64,000 bases of DNA from an uncultured Actinomycetes bacterium (GCA_937127245.1 CAKZLU010000011.1:1-64000); one strand, 5' to 3'. Shown: positions 44,844 to 53,707, numbered from the stretch's first letter. Notes: generated by a model from the letters alone, not told the origin. Numbers and translations: made by a program.

Positions 44844-46124
44844 CTACTTAAGCGCCTCGGTAAGCGTTACGAATTTGTACCCTTCAGATTTCAGTTCTGA
44901 AATTATCGGCGGCAAAGCTTCCTTTTGCTGCGGGGAATTGCAGTGCATCAGGACAACCGCCCCTGGGGAAGCCTTGGATACCACTCTCGCCCGTATCGAG
45001 TCCGGGGTTTCCTGGCTCATCCAGTCAAGAGAATCTATCGTCCAGTATACGCTGAGATAGCCAAGTTCGTTAACCTGACTTATGAGCTCTTTGTTCCTTG
45101 CCCCATATGGAAATCTGAAGTAAGGCTTTGTCGATATCCCGGTTAGACCCTGGACAATACTCTCCGTTTTCTCTAACTCACGGGCCAGTTTGCCAACTCC
45201 CGACTCGACAAAATTCGGATGTGAATAAGAATGGTTGCCGAGCTCATGCCCGAAAGCCGCTATTCTTTTTACAATCTCCGGGTATTTCTCCGCAAATTGT
45301 CCGGTCAGAAAGAAGGTCGATGTTATACCGTGCTCATTCAGCTCCTCAAGTATAGAATCAACCGAGGCAATACCTGCCCCGGCATCAAATGTCAGGGCAA
45401 TTATTTTCTCAGACGCGTTTCCCCTGACTACCTCTCCCCAGCCCAGCTTGGAGGCGAGAGCTTGCTTGTCAACGAAGCGCCAGGCGGGTAAATCGGGCTT
45501 CCCTATTACTTTTTCATTCCTCGAGATATCAAGCGATATCGGGGATGAACCCCAAAAATTCTCAATCCTCTTTCCAGCCACAATCCCGCGGCGTCTCCCC
45601 TCGATGAGAATCCTGACCCTTCTCACATCCCCAAGCTGAGTGACAGTGTTGGCAACAGCCCATAGACAAAGCAGCTGGTTTTCGCTACTCCCGGAAACGA
45701 TGTTGGCGTCCGTCAACACTTCCTTACTGAAATCAACAACCAGCATACCGTTTGATTTCACTACCTTGAGCACCCTGGTAGTGGGAGGGAGTACGGGCAT
45801 AAGTCCTGTAGCTGGAGGCGGTCCTGTGATTAACGCCTCAATAAGATACTTGTAAGGATTTTCTGACATCTGTATTCTCTTTATGACTGGCTCAAGATAG
45901 GAGACACTCCCCTCACGAGCGATGAAATAAATCTTTGCCTCAGAAGTACTCGGAACTGTCCGAGAATAATTCTGGCAACTCAGAACCACCGCTATACAAA
46001 AGAGCATTATAAGCAGAAATGCGATCCCCCATTCTAAGACCCCGTGTGGAAGGGTTTTTTCCCCGGTAGAATCATATTCAATTTTTGCGATTTCGTTTTC
46101 ATAGTGCATTCTTGTCAAAAACAT
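44844..46124 (-). CDS. GerMN domain plus polysaccharide deacetylase (NodB) membrane protein
   Basis: A 426-residue membrane-anchored protein. After one helix (about residues 30-50) comes a GerMN domain (IYFIAREGSVSYLEPVIKR, VVDFSKEV, VRRVRILIEG), which is typical of spore germination and lipoprotein LpqB-like proteins. The C-terminal NodB domain has TFDAGAG, GNHSYSHP, FRFPYGARN and VVLMHCNSPQ. The first motif usually reads TFDDG, so the metal-binding second Asp is replaced by Ala; metal use may be altered. GerMN plus deacetylase suggests cell-wall sugar modification. It is in the same orientation as the kinase and FHA genes. Confidence 0.85.
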   Translation of the reverse strand: MFLTRMHYENEIAKIEYDSTGEKTLPHGVLEWGIAFLLIMLFCIAVVLSCQNYSRTVPSTSEAKIYFIAREGSVSYLEPVIKRIQMSENPYKYLIEALITGPPPATGLMPVLPPTTRVLKVVKSNGMLVVDFSKEVLTDANIVSGSSENQLLCLWAVANTVTQLGDVRRVRILIEGRRRGIVAGKRIENFWGSSPISLDISRNEKVIGKPDLPAWRFVDKQALASKLGWGEVVRGNASEKIIALTFDAGAGIASVDSILEELNEHGITSTFFLTGQFAEKYPEIVKRIAAFGHELGNHSYSHPNFVESGVGKLARELEKTESIVQGLTGISTKPYFRFPYGARNKELISQVNELGYLSVYWTIDSLDWMSQETPDSIRARVVSKASPGAVVLMHCNSPQQKEALPPIISELKSEGYKFVTLTEALK

Positions 46125-46281
46125 TCAAAAAATTTCAATGGCGAAAACCCCGATAATTTTTGGAAATGCAAGTTCGGCTCATTATGCTTATTTAAAGATA
46201 AAAGATAACCAAGAGCTCATCATTCGCGGAGTCGAACCAGAAGCGAAAATTTCATGCGAACCCACGCTCCGCGAAAATACC

Positions 46282-47046
46282 TCAAACCGCAAGACCTTTC
46301 TGCCTGGATAGATTTAAAAAATTAGGCCATTCAACCTTGAAACGGTTAAGCGCTGTACCACCCTTTTGAAACTCCGTCGTATAATCGCCGCGCGCTTGCG
46401 CCGCCTGACACCCTCTCACCAAAGCCTCGGCCCTAACCCGCAAAAGCTCAAGCATTTCAAGAAACTTGCTGTGTATTTCAACCATTTCCCTGTCTGGAAG
46501 CAGCTGTTCCACGACAGACTTCAAATCGGAGGTCCTCTTATAAAGGTCCTGTAGTTCCGCCATTAGACCCGCGGGAACATACCCTGCCTTGTAACGGCAC
46601 TCACTGTTTGCTCTGTTTGCGTAACCTGAAATTTGCTGATGAACATTGCCTGCTTCAATAATTCTCTTTGTAATTTCTTCGGCATATGCGGCGCCACTCA
46701 CTTGCCCCTTAACCTCAATATTTCTCACGAACTGTTCAATGATTGCTCCTGACTTATCATAAATCGAAATTAGCAACTCATGGCTACCACCGGTATCCGA
46801 TACTATCTCCATCTTGAACGGGGCATCCGTGAGCGTTCCTTTTTTCTTTTTGTCAAGGTATACCTCGATTTTCCCGAGTTTGTCCGGGTTTTTAACCTGC
46901 GCTTCTATCGGAATGTTCTTTCCTGAAATCACGCTGCCTTCCTTCGGAGTCATGATTTCGACTCCCGAGCCTTTTCCACTTATTAGAAACAACAAAACGG
47001 TCGTAACAACCACGATAAGCGCAATGGCTCCCACGGCAATCCCCAA
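46282..47046 (-). CDS. Membrane, Ig-like and helical tail of the Ser/Thr kinase (displaced by a frameshift)
   Basis: This 254-residue frame starts with a membrane helix (GAIALIVVVTTVLLFLI), then an Ig-like domain (VEIMTPKEGSVISGKNIPIEA, LLISIYDKSG), then a helical domain with VLLPDREMV-like segments and a RGCQAAQARGDYT end. Upstream residues that belong to it (KEFERKKTPVILG) continue from the kinase with a one-base shift at an A run (47077-47080 on this strand). It therefore looks like the extracytoplasmic end of the kinase rather than a separate gene. The layout matches the FHA protein encoded next to it. Confidence 0.8.
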   Translation of the reverse strand: MGIAVGAIALIVVVTTVLLFLISGKGSGVEIMTPKEGSVISGKNIPIEAQVKNPDKLGKIEVYLDKKKKGTLTDAPFKMEIVSDTGGSHELLISIYDKSGAIIEQFVRNIEVKGQVSGAAYAEEITKRIIEAGNVHQQISGYANRANSECRYKAGYVPAGLMAELQDLYKRTSDLKSVVEQLLPDREMVEIHSKFLEMLELLRVRAEALVRGCQAAQARGDYTTEFQKGGTALNRFKVEWPNFLNLSRQKGLAV

Positions 47047-48290
47047 AATAACAGGGGTTTTCTTCCGCTCAAATTCTTTTCCTTTCGCGGAAGGGGAGCG
47101 GCAACCGCTGGGATCGGCTCACCTCTTAATATGGTCCCCTGGCTTTCGGTGAGAGCGGGAGCACGAAGAATGGTCTGATCGGGAGAAGAGGTAGCAAGGG
47201 TTGGGGAAGATTGTTCCTCTATGTCCTTTTCCATCTCGAGCGCATCTGTATATCTGTCGGATGGATTCTTGGCGCAGGCTTTCATGATTACGGCCTCAAG
47301 GTATGCAGGTATCTCCGGGTTGAGGAGGTGTGGGAGCTCTGGTTCTTCATGAACTATCTTATACAGGATGCTTGTGGGAGAAGAAGAACGGAAAGGCGAT
47401 TTGCCCGTTAGCATCTCGTAGAGAAGCACTCCGCACGAGAATATGTCGCTTTGGGGACCCGCCACCTCACCTTTCACCTGCTCGGGGCTCATGTAGCCGG
47501 GCGTACCAAGCACTCTCCCAGCGGATGTCAGGGTTGATGAGGATGAGATGTGAGCTATGCCGAAGTCCGCCACCTTTACCCTCCCGTCCGGAAGGATGAA
47601 GATGTTATCGGGTTTTATGTCCCTGTGAACTATCCCCTCGGCGTGCGCGTACGCAAGAGCGGATAAGACCTGGGAGATTATGTTCTCGGCCTGTTTTATC
47701 GGAAGGGGACCCTCGTAAATCAGTTCCCTTAAGGTAGCACCTTTGAGATACTCCATGACTATGTAGGGCGTTCTCCCTTCCTCCCCCACATCATGTACCA
47801 CAACCACGTTCGGATGCGATAGCGACCCTGCGGCGCGAGCCTCCCTGATAAAGCGCTCCCTTATCTCTTTTTGTTCCTCATCTGATAGGATCGGGTCTAT
47901 ATGGAGCGCCTTTACGGCAACCTCCCTTTGGATGGTTTCGTCCTTCGCAAGATACACTATTCCCATAGCCCCCCTGCCGAGCTCTCCTATGACCTTGTAC
48001 TTTCCGAAGGAGGGAGGGTGAGCTTTTGATGAAGGGGTCGATTGAGGCTCTCGCCGTTCTGGGATATGAATTGTCTCATCCCCTATTTTAGGGAAAGTCT
48101 CAGGTGATTCTTGCTCACCTCGGAGGATAATTGTGCCATCTTCTTCTTTGGAAGAATCAGAAGGTTTGGAAATGTCCCCTTCGCGATCAACCTTGCTCGA
48201 TACTTCTTCTTGAGGAATTTTGGCGCCGCAGTATCCGCAGAAATTTCCCTCCTGTGTCTCTTTCCTGCAAGAGGGGCATATAATGTTCAT
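46983..48290 (-). CDS. Ser/Thr protein kinase with N-terminal zinc ribbon
   Basis: A Hanks-type kinase of 435 residues as the frame reads. The N-terminus is a zinc ribbon (CPSC and CGYC), then a low-complexity linker. The kinase domain has GELGRGAMGIVYLA, AVKAL, the catalytic HRDIKPDN (His222, Asp224), ADFG and SPEQ. The frame ends after APLPRKEKNLSGRK in aberrant residues because one base is missing in an A run; with AAAAA the protein continues into the membrane tail at 46282-47046. GGGAGG precedes the ATG at 48290. It is directly downstream of the FHA gene and probably acts with it and with the PP2C phosphatase. Confidence 0.9.
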   Translation of the reverse strand: MNIICPSCRKETQEGNFCGYCGAKIPQEEVSSKVDREGDISKPSDSSKEEDGTIILRGEQESPETFPKIGDETIHIPERREPQSTPSSKAHPPSFGKYKVIGELGRGAMGIVYLAKDETIQREVAVKALHIDPILSDEEQKEIRERFIREARAAGSLSHPNVVVVHDVGEEGRTPYIVMEYLKGATLRELIYEGPLPIKQAENIISQVLSALAYAHAEGIVHRDIKPDNIFILPDGRVKVADFGIAHISSSSTLTSAGRVLGTPGYMSPEQVKGEVAGPQSDIFSCGVLLYEMLTGKSPFRSSSPTSILYKIVHEEPELPHLLNPEIPAYLEAVIMKACAKNPSDRYTDALEMEKDIEEQSSPTLATSSPDQTILRAPALTESQGTILRGEPIPAVAAPLPRKEKNLSGRKPLLFWGLPWEPLRLSWLLRPFCCF

Positions 48291-48323
48291 CCAATTAACC
48301 TCCCTTCAGGTAATAGAGAGTGA

Positions 48324-48905
48324 TTATGCCGCCGGGTCGGGGGCGGGGCCTGCGTTCAGCTGTGCCGCTCTCTGCGCATTGTACTCGTTTCTAAACTCAA
48401 CCGCTTTCTTCTGGCACGCCGCGCTGGCGCTCTGCATCTGTTTTTCGTACCCGTTCGGGTCAGGTTCCTCGCCGTAATACATGCCACTCGTTTCCCATAT
48501 TGCCATGTCTCTTGCCCACAGCACGGCTAAATCATCTGCCTTAATGGCGTAGGATATCTGCTGAGCAAAAAGATTGTGAGCTACCACGAAAGGAGCAGGG
48601 GCAGGAATGGAGTTGAGCCTGCAGAGTAATTCTCTTCTTTGGTCTCCCACTTCATCAAAAACATAACCCGCCTCAGCATAGCTAATCTTACCATTCTTAG
48701 CGGCAGTGTATGCATTCTGAAACTTTTTCCGGTACGCGCCGAACTCGGTAATAAGTCCATCGACCTTAGCTACATAGTCCCTGCAAATCATAATTTCCTG
48801 ACCCTCTTTTGCCACTACGTGCACCGGGTCGCTGTCGCTTGAGTTTCCTTTCCAGTCAAAGGCTCTAACTCTTATCAGATAGTCCCCCTCTTTATTGACG
48901 CCCAA
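48324..48905 (-). CDS. Ig-like and helical tail of the FHA protein (displaced by a frameshift)
   Basis: A 193-residue frame that continues the FHA gene after a one-base shift. It opens within an Ig-like domain (GDYLIRVRAFDWKGNSSDSD) and then has a helical region (ICRDYVAKVDGLITEFGAYRKKFQNA, EVGDQRRELLCRL) and an Ala-rich tail. Adding one A to an AA dinucleotide at 48907-48908 restores a single frame reading FDSKLGVNKEGDYL. The same domain order occurs in the kinase tail, so the two are paralogous in their extracytoplasmic parts. The kinase starts 33 bases downstream. Confidence 0.8.
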   Translation of the reverse strand: MGVNKEGDYLIRVRAFDWKGNSSDSDPVHVVAKEGQEIMICRDYVAKVDGLITEFGAYRKKFQNAYTAAKNGKISYAEAGYVFDEVGDQRRELLCRLNSIPAPAPFVVAHNLFAQQISYAIKADDLAVLWARDMAIWETSGMYYGEEPDPNGYEKQMQSASAACQKKAVEFRNEYNAQRAAQLNAGPAPDPAA

Positions 48906-49588
48906 CTTGAATCAAATTCCTCTGAATTTCGCTCACCGCCTCCACCGCTTTCTTTTGATGACGTCGTCGCCTTAACCGTTTCCTTTTCAGCCTCATTTAC
49001 AAATATGACAATCCTATCCAAGCCTTTATCATCCGATGCGGAGATCTTGATCGGAACCTCGGTCATCGAATTGACGGGAAGTTTCAAATCAACGTTGAAA
49101 TTGTCTGGAGGAGAGATAACTCTCACTGCTGGCTTGATCTCATCCTTTTCCGTGCCAAAAACGAATATCAGCAATACGGCCACTCCAATTACTATAAATA
49201 CGGCGACAATGGAAAGAATTACGGCAAGTATTTTTCTATTGCTGCTTGCACTTCCAGGAACGCCCGCAACCTTCTCAACAACCTCGGCGCCTGACCAGAA
49301 GGTAAGAGTTGTATTACCGAGGTAAATAACCTCACCGTCCGAAAGCACATGGGCCGATACTTTCTGTCCGTTAACGATTGTCCCGTTAGAACTACCGAGG
49401 TCCTCTATAAGATATGCGTCTCCGCGTGAAATCACCCTTGCGTGATGCTTGGAGATAAGCGGGTCCTCAAGGCACACATCGTTATTCTCGAGACGACCTA
49501 TAGTAATGATCTCTTTATAAATAGGAAATCGACTGCCTGCGGCAGGACCTGATTCGACCTGAAGAACCGGCATTTGATGGGCATTCAT
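48875..49588 (-). CDS. FHA-domain membrane protein, N-terminal part
   Basis: A cytoplasmic FHA domain (IGRLENNDVCLEDPLISKHHARV and LIEDLGSSNGTIVNG; split here as GRLENND, SKHHARV and SSNGTIVNG) that should bind phosphothreonine, followed by a membrane helix (about residues 120-150) and an Ig-like extracytoplasmic domain starting VRVISPPDNFNVDLKLP. The frame then shifts; the rest of the protein is at 48324-48905. ATG 49588 follows GGGGGTGAAGG. The gene's start is only about 40 bases from the left end of the degenerate IS element, so its promoter may have been displaced. A substrate of the neighbouring kinase is the likely partner. Confidence 0.85.
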   Translation of the reverse strand: MNAHQMPVLQVESGPAAGSRFPIYKEIITIGRLENNDVCLEDPLISKHHARVISRGDAYLIEDLGSSNGTIVNGQKVSAHVLSDGEVIYLGNTTLTFWSGAEVVEKVAGVPGSASSNRKILAVILSIVAVFIVIGVAVLLIFVFGTEKDEIKPAVRVISPPDNFNVDLKLPVNSMTEVPIKISASDDKGLDRIVIFVNEAEKETVKATTSSKESGGGGERNSEEFDSSWASIKRGTI

Positions 49589-49628
49589 ATTCGCCTTCAC
49601 CCCCAAGAAAGAGACTTTTTCTCTGGTC

Positions 49629-50894
49629 TTTTATTCATGAGATTCATGTTAATTGTAGAAGTTAACAGCTCCCCGGACACTTTGTAACATCCTCATCAGC
49701 AGAGCAGTCATCCGTCCCTTTGGTAGAATTTTTGTTCGCAAAAAGCAGCAAGACTACCGAAAGGAGAAACGAATGACTGCAAATGAGAAGGTAGCACAGA
49801 GGAAGCTCTCGATGCTACAGCTGGCCCAGGAACTGAGGAGCGCTCAGAGGCCTGCAGCATAATGGGATACTCGAGAAGCCAGTTCTACGAGATCAAGAGA
49901 GCATTCCAGACGGGAGGCCTCTGAGGCGCTCCTCGACCGCCCGCCGATGCCGGGGTCCACACCCCACAAGATCCCCGACGAACTCGAGAAGGAGATAATC
50001 GAGCTCTCGATCGAGCACCCCGCATGGGGCCAGCAGAGGATCAGTGGCGAGATTGCGCTCAGGGAGAAGGTGGTTTCCGCGACGACGGTCAGGAACGCCT
50101 GGATCAGAAACGAGCTGGAAACCCGCTACAAGGGGATGCTGGCTCTCGAGGAGAAGAGCTCCAAGAAGGGGTTCAAGCTAACCGAGGAGCAGATAAGGCT
50201 TCTCGAGAAGCACAACCCGGAGTTCGCAGAGCTCCACCTCAAGACGCTCTACCCCGGGTATCTGCTGTGCCAGGACACGTTCTACGTGGGGACTCTCAAG
50301 GGCGTGGGGAGGCTCTACCTGCAGGCGGCGGTCGACACCTACAGCTCATATGCCTTCGCGAAGATCTACACCTCGAAGATCGCGAGCACGGCGGCTGACC
50401 TGCTGAACGACCGCGTCCTGCCGTTCTTCTTAAAGGAGGGCATCACGATCAACGCGATGCCCACAGACAACGGAAAAGAGTACAAGGGTAAGCCCGAGGA
50501 GCACCCCCACGAGCTCTTCCTGGCTTTGAATGACATCGAGCACCGGTTCACCAAGGTGGGAACGCCAAGGACCAACGGCTTCGTGGAGAGGTTCCACCGC
50601 ACCGTTCTGGACGAGTTCTTCAGGGAGGCCTTCCGAAAGAAGTTCTACTCATCCTTCGAGGAACTCCAGAAAGACCCGGACAAGTGGCTCGAGCACTACA
50701 ACCGTGAGAGGCCCCACCGGGGCTACCGCAACAAGGGCCGCAAGCCCTACGAGACGTTCACGATGGGCAAGAGAGACATCGGAAAGCATATGCAGCAGAA
50801 AGGCGAAGGAAAGGGGGTGAAAAAGGCGGCCCAGAGAGGCTAGAATCTACTGGAGGGACGGATGGCACTGTCCGGCAAGCTCGTGAATAAAACA
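49629..50894 (+). mobile_element. Degenerate IS481-like insertion sequence
   Basis: Imperfect inverted repeats mark the element. On the left are TTTTATTCATGAG (49629-49641), CCGGACA (49673-49679) and CATCCGTCCCT (49709-49719). On the right, in reverse complement, are AGGGACGGATG (50854-50864), TGTCCGG (50869-50875) and CTCGTGAATAAAA (50880-50892). The left arm has extra bases between these blocks. No clear target-site duplication is seen. The transposase inside is GC-rich and has lost its N-terminal frame. The right end abuts a truncated ABC ATPase. Confidence 0.7.
49947..50843 (+). CDS. IS481-like transposase, N-terminus lost by frameshifts
   Basis: A 298-residue frame with the rve core and a complete DDE set: Asp in LCQDTFY, Asp in PTDNGKEY and Glu in NGFVERFHR. 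The original helix-turn-helix part lies upstream in other frames: a start at 49774 (MTANEKVAQRKLSMLQLAQEL), then a shift into EACSIMGYSRSQFYEIKRAF, then a TGA at about 49922 before the present frame, caused by an extra T where CTCGAG reads CTCTGAG. So the catalytic part is complete but the DNA-binding N-terminus is disconnected, and the enzyme is probably inactive. Confidence 0.8.
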   Translation: MPGSTPHKIPDELEKEIIELSIEHPAWGQQRISGEIALREKVVSATTVRNAWIRNELETRYKGMLALEEKSSKKGFKLTEEQIRLLEKHNPEFAELHLKTLYPGYLLCQDTFYVGTLKGVGRLYLQAAVDTYSSYAFAKIYTSKIASTAADLLNDRVLPFFLKEGITINAMPTDNGKEYKGKPEEHPHELFLALNDIEHRFTKVGTPRTNGFVERFHRTVLDEFFREAFRKKFYSSFEELQKDPDKWLEHYNRERPHRGYRNKGRKPYETFTMGKRDIGKHMQQKGEGKGVKKAAQRG

Positions 50895-51017
50895 CATGAT
50901 AGCAAGCATCTCTCCACCTCGAACAGCAATTGAGGTGTTTTTCAGAGCATGGACCTGGCAATCGCCCATCTCATACACTTTAGATACACTCTGTACAATC
51001 AGAATGGGGAATTCCAT
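50895..51017 (-). pseudogene. 5' remnant of a MacB/LolD-type ABC transporter ATPase
   Basis: Starting at ATG 51017, 41 residues read MEFPILIVQSVSKVYEMGDC, QVHALKNTSIAVRGGEMLAIM. This is the start of a MacB/LolD-type ABC ATPase, stopping just before the Walker A motif (usually GPSGSGKST). At that point the sequence passes into the right end of the insertion element. The rest of the gene is not found on the other side of the element, so the insertion was followed by a deletion. Confidence 0.75.
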
Positions 51018-51041
51018 CCCTACACGTTGCGCATTGTGCAT

Positions 51042-51210
51042 TACCTATCCTCCAATAGCGGAAATAACATATGCTTTCCAGAGACGTTATAGTTTTATGG
51101 CAACCCCCAAATCTTTCGATAATGTTTATCACGAAGCGAAGACTTATTTAAGAATAATCCCATTTTTGACCTAATCACCCGAAATAGCTCAACCGGGAAT
51201 TACAAGATTC
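51042..51210. other. Short intergenic stretch
   Basis: No gene or regulatory site is visible in the 170 bases between the ABC ATPase remnant and the PP2C gene. Confidence 0.4.
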
Positions 51211-52116
51211 TCAATTTTTACCGCGCACAAGCTTCTTGAGTGCGCGTAGAACAACATCCCTTGAAGCCTCATATCTCCAAGCCAAAGCGGTGACGTTATC
51301 TTTGCATCCCCTTGAAAGAGAAATATCGGCAAGCTTTTCGCAAGCCACTTCCAGATCGGTTGAGTTACTGATAACGCTTATTATCTCTTGGGGTTTTACA
51401 AAAGAGTACAGACCATCAGTACATAAGAAAAGCACATCATTGTCAGTTAATTTGTGCGTGATCAAATCGACCTCAACTTGAGGGTATCGGCCCACCGCTC
51501 GGGTTAGCACGTTCCTTTCCCGATGCTTAAGCGCCTCTTCTTCCGTAATAACCTCCTTTCTGACAAGCTCCATCACCGCAGAATGGTCCTCAGTAAGCCG
51601 TACAATGTTGTTCCCGCTAAGCACATACGCCCTGCTGTCGCCAACATGAGCCACATAGACCAAACCGGCCCCCACCACTCCACACGTAAGCGTCGTGCCC
51701 ATTCCTCTCTTTTCGGCGCTTTCATTACCCAGTGTGTTTATCTTATCGTTGATGTTTGTGAATAGTTCTCGAAGCACATTCTCGATCCTGTTGTGGAATT
51801 CGAACGCATCAACAAATCTCGCGGGGTGAATATTAGTCTCGAGCATCTCTATGGCGATAGAACTGGCTAAATCACCCGCGTTATGTCCACCCATCCCATC
51901 CGCGACCGCGACGAGGCACATGAATTTTTTAACCCGCCTAAAGGAATAGTCACGTACTACGTGGGCGTCCTCGTTTATTTCCCTCGGACCTATTTTTGAA
52001 GCAGACCCCCAATATTTTGCCCCATCCATCATCCCAAGATTTGACCTTTCAACCGTGAGATTTTCGTCCTTTTCACGGTAGAATACCTGAAAACGTGCGC
52101 AATTAGTATTTGTCAT
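51211..52116 (-). CDS. PP2C-type Ser/Thr phosphatase
   Basis: A 301-residue phosphatase with all PP2C metal-binding motifs: REINEDAH, VAVADGMGGHNAGD, GTTLTC, VGDSRAY, CTDGLYSFV and SRGCKDNVTAL. It should remove phosphates placed by the Hanks-type kinase encoded downstream on the same strand, and the FHA protein is a likely shared target. The ATG at 52116 has no clear ribosome binding site; ATG at about 52032 is a possible alternative. No membrane anchor is present, so the enzyme is cytoplasmic. Confidence 0.9.
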   Translation of the reverse strand: MTNTNCARFQVFYREKDENLTVERSNLGMMDGAKYWGSASKIGPREINEDAHVVRDYSFRRVKKFMCLVAVADGMGGHNAGDLASSIAIEMLETNIHPARFVDAFEFHNRIENVLRELFTNINDKINTLGNESAEKRGMGTTLTCGVVGAGLVYVAHVGDSRAYVLSGNNIVRLTEDHSAVMELVRKEVITEEEALKHRERNVLTRAVGRYPQVEVDLITHKLTDNDVLFLCTDGLYSFVKPQEIISVISNSTDLEVACEKLADISLSRGCKDNVTALAWRYEASRDVVLRALKKLVRGKN

Positions 52117-52426
52117 AATATTGAAGATTGTAAAATGTTATAAGAACAAAAAAGAAGCGGAAACAACTCTCCCCCGCTTTTGATGAAGCTGACGCAATCA
52201 CAATAAGAAGAGAGCTTAAAAACAGGAAAAACAATCCCTCAACAAGTATTTAGTCGCGCGAGAGTGTCTCTTATAAAAAGTTGGATTATGACTAAGCGAT
52301 AAACTCTTCGCTTTTCCATGCCTCCGTTAAAAGGAAACGTTATACCAATGGATATATACTAATAAATGAAAGATAAATTCCGTATTCGTGAGCTTACGTA
52401 ATCAACATAAGCAGGGAGCGGAGATT

Positions 52427-53551
52427 TTGGGCAAACGAAAAAGCTACAAGGTTAATTCGGTTTTTGATGACGATTTTTTCTCCGAGAGAAAGAAACGTGA
52501 TTCGAAAAGCAGAGCACGAAGTATCACTTCGTTTCTACTTATTGCAACTGTTGTGTCCGCATTAATTGTAGGGCTCGTTTTTCTCTTAATGAAAACCTCA
52601 AGCCCTCCCAAAATTCCCAGGGTCACCGGCCTGACTTATGCCGAAGCCGAGAGAATCCTCGAATCCGCGGATTTGAGCATAGAAATAAGCCCGGACCTCG
52701 ATTTGCCCCAAGCTAAAAATCCAGGCAAACTCATAGTCACAGGCCAAGATCCGAAAGCGGGAACAGCCATTGACGAAACACGTACCGTCACGGTTTGGCT
52801 TAAAGGTCTCAAGCCCTCCGCGCACGCGAAAGCGAACGGTTCGTCGAAGCGCGGGGGGGGCAGCGAGAGCGGTACGGAACAGAGCCAAGACGGTGAAACG
52901 AACGGGAAAGAAAGTCAAGGTTCGGAAAATCGTCAACCGGGGGGGAATCTGAGCGTTTGTCTTGACCCAGGACACTCCCTAAACTGCCCCCCGCGCGAGG
53001 TCGATCCAGTGACAGGGCTTGACGTTGCGGATAACAGTGGCGCTCCTGGTGAACTTGAGGCGATGTGGGAACTTGCCATCACCACAAAATCTCTCCTCGA
53101 AAGCCTCGGGTATCGAGTGGTTCTGACCAAAGAGAGCGCAACGTCGTACGTTAATCTTAAACGGCGGGCGGAGATAGGCAACACTTGCTCCGTTGTGGTC
53201 CGCTTACACTATGACCAGAACCTGCACGCAATCCTCTTTCCCGCAGAAGGGCAGTATAAAGAAAGGGGTGGCAGAAGAGTTTATGTGGATCCGGCTGTGG
53301 CACGGGCGAGCCGCGAGCTTGCCAACTCCTTGTTCCCATTCCTAAAGGATGCGGGTATCACGAGAATAATGAATGACGTTGGGGGAACATCCAACAACTC
53401 AGGACCGGCGTTTGTTGGTTCGGTGCTTTCCAAAGTACCGGTGGTGCTAATAGAGAATAATCCTGCCTGGGTAAGGCACAACCCGGAGGGAAGGCAAAAG
53501 GTCGCCTGGGCAATTGCAAGAGGTCTCGATACTTATTTTAAGTCCCGCTGA
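52427..53551 (+). CDS. PASTA-domain N-acetylmuramoyl-L-alanine amidase
   Basis: A 374-residue cell-wall hydrolase. After a cytoplasmic basic segment and one membrane helix (about residues 30-55) comes one PASTA domain (PRVTGLTYAEAERIL; VTGQDPKAGTAID), a Gly/Ser/Glu-rich linker, and an Amidase_3 domain. Zinc-ligand motifs are the His in CLDPGHS, the Glu in PGELEAMWEL and the His in RLHYDQN; the catalytic Glu is probably that in VLIENNP. TTG 52427 is preferred because GGGAGCGGAG lies upstream; a GTG at 52388 is in frame but unsupported. A candidate -10 box (TATACT, 52355-52360) precedes the gene. Confidence 0.85.
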   Translation: MGKRKSYKVNSVFDDDFFSERKKRDSKSRARSITSFLLIATVVSALIVGLVFLLMKTSSPPKIPRVTGLTYAEAERILESADLSIEISPDLDLPQAKNPGKLIVTGQDPKAGTAIDETRTVTVWLKGLKPSAHAKANGSSKRGGGSESGTEQSQDGETNGKESQGSENRQPGGNLSVCLDPGHSLNCPPREVDPVTGLDVADNSGAPGELEAMWELAITTKSLLESLGYRVVLTKESATSYVNLKRRAEIGNTCSVVVRLHYDQNLHAILFPAEGQYKERGGRRVYVDPAVARASRELANSLFPFLKDAGITRIMNDVGGTSNNSGPAFVGSVLSKVPVVLIENNPAWVRHNPEGRQKVAWAIARGLDTYFKSR

Positions 53552-53707
53552 GTGAAATAATCCCGTCTGGAGTCACATCCACCGCGCAATCAACGCGTGC
53601 GATAAGGCAATCGTTCAATCTTAACTAACGTATGCGGCACGCTCGGCGCCGGGGTTAAGCGCGTTACTCCACCGATAATCAATAAATTCTTCGATTTCCG
53701 ACAGATA

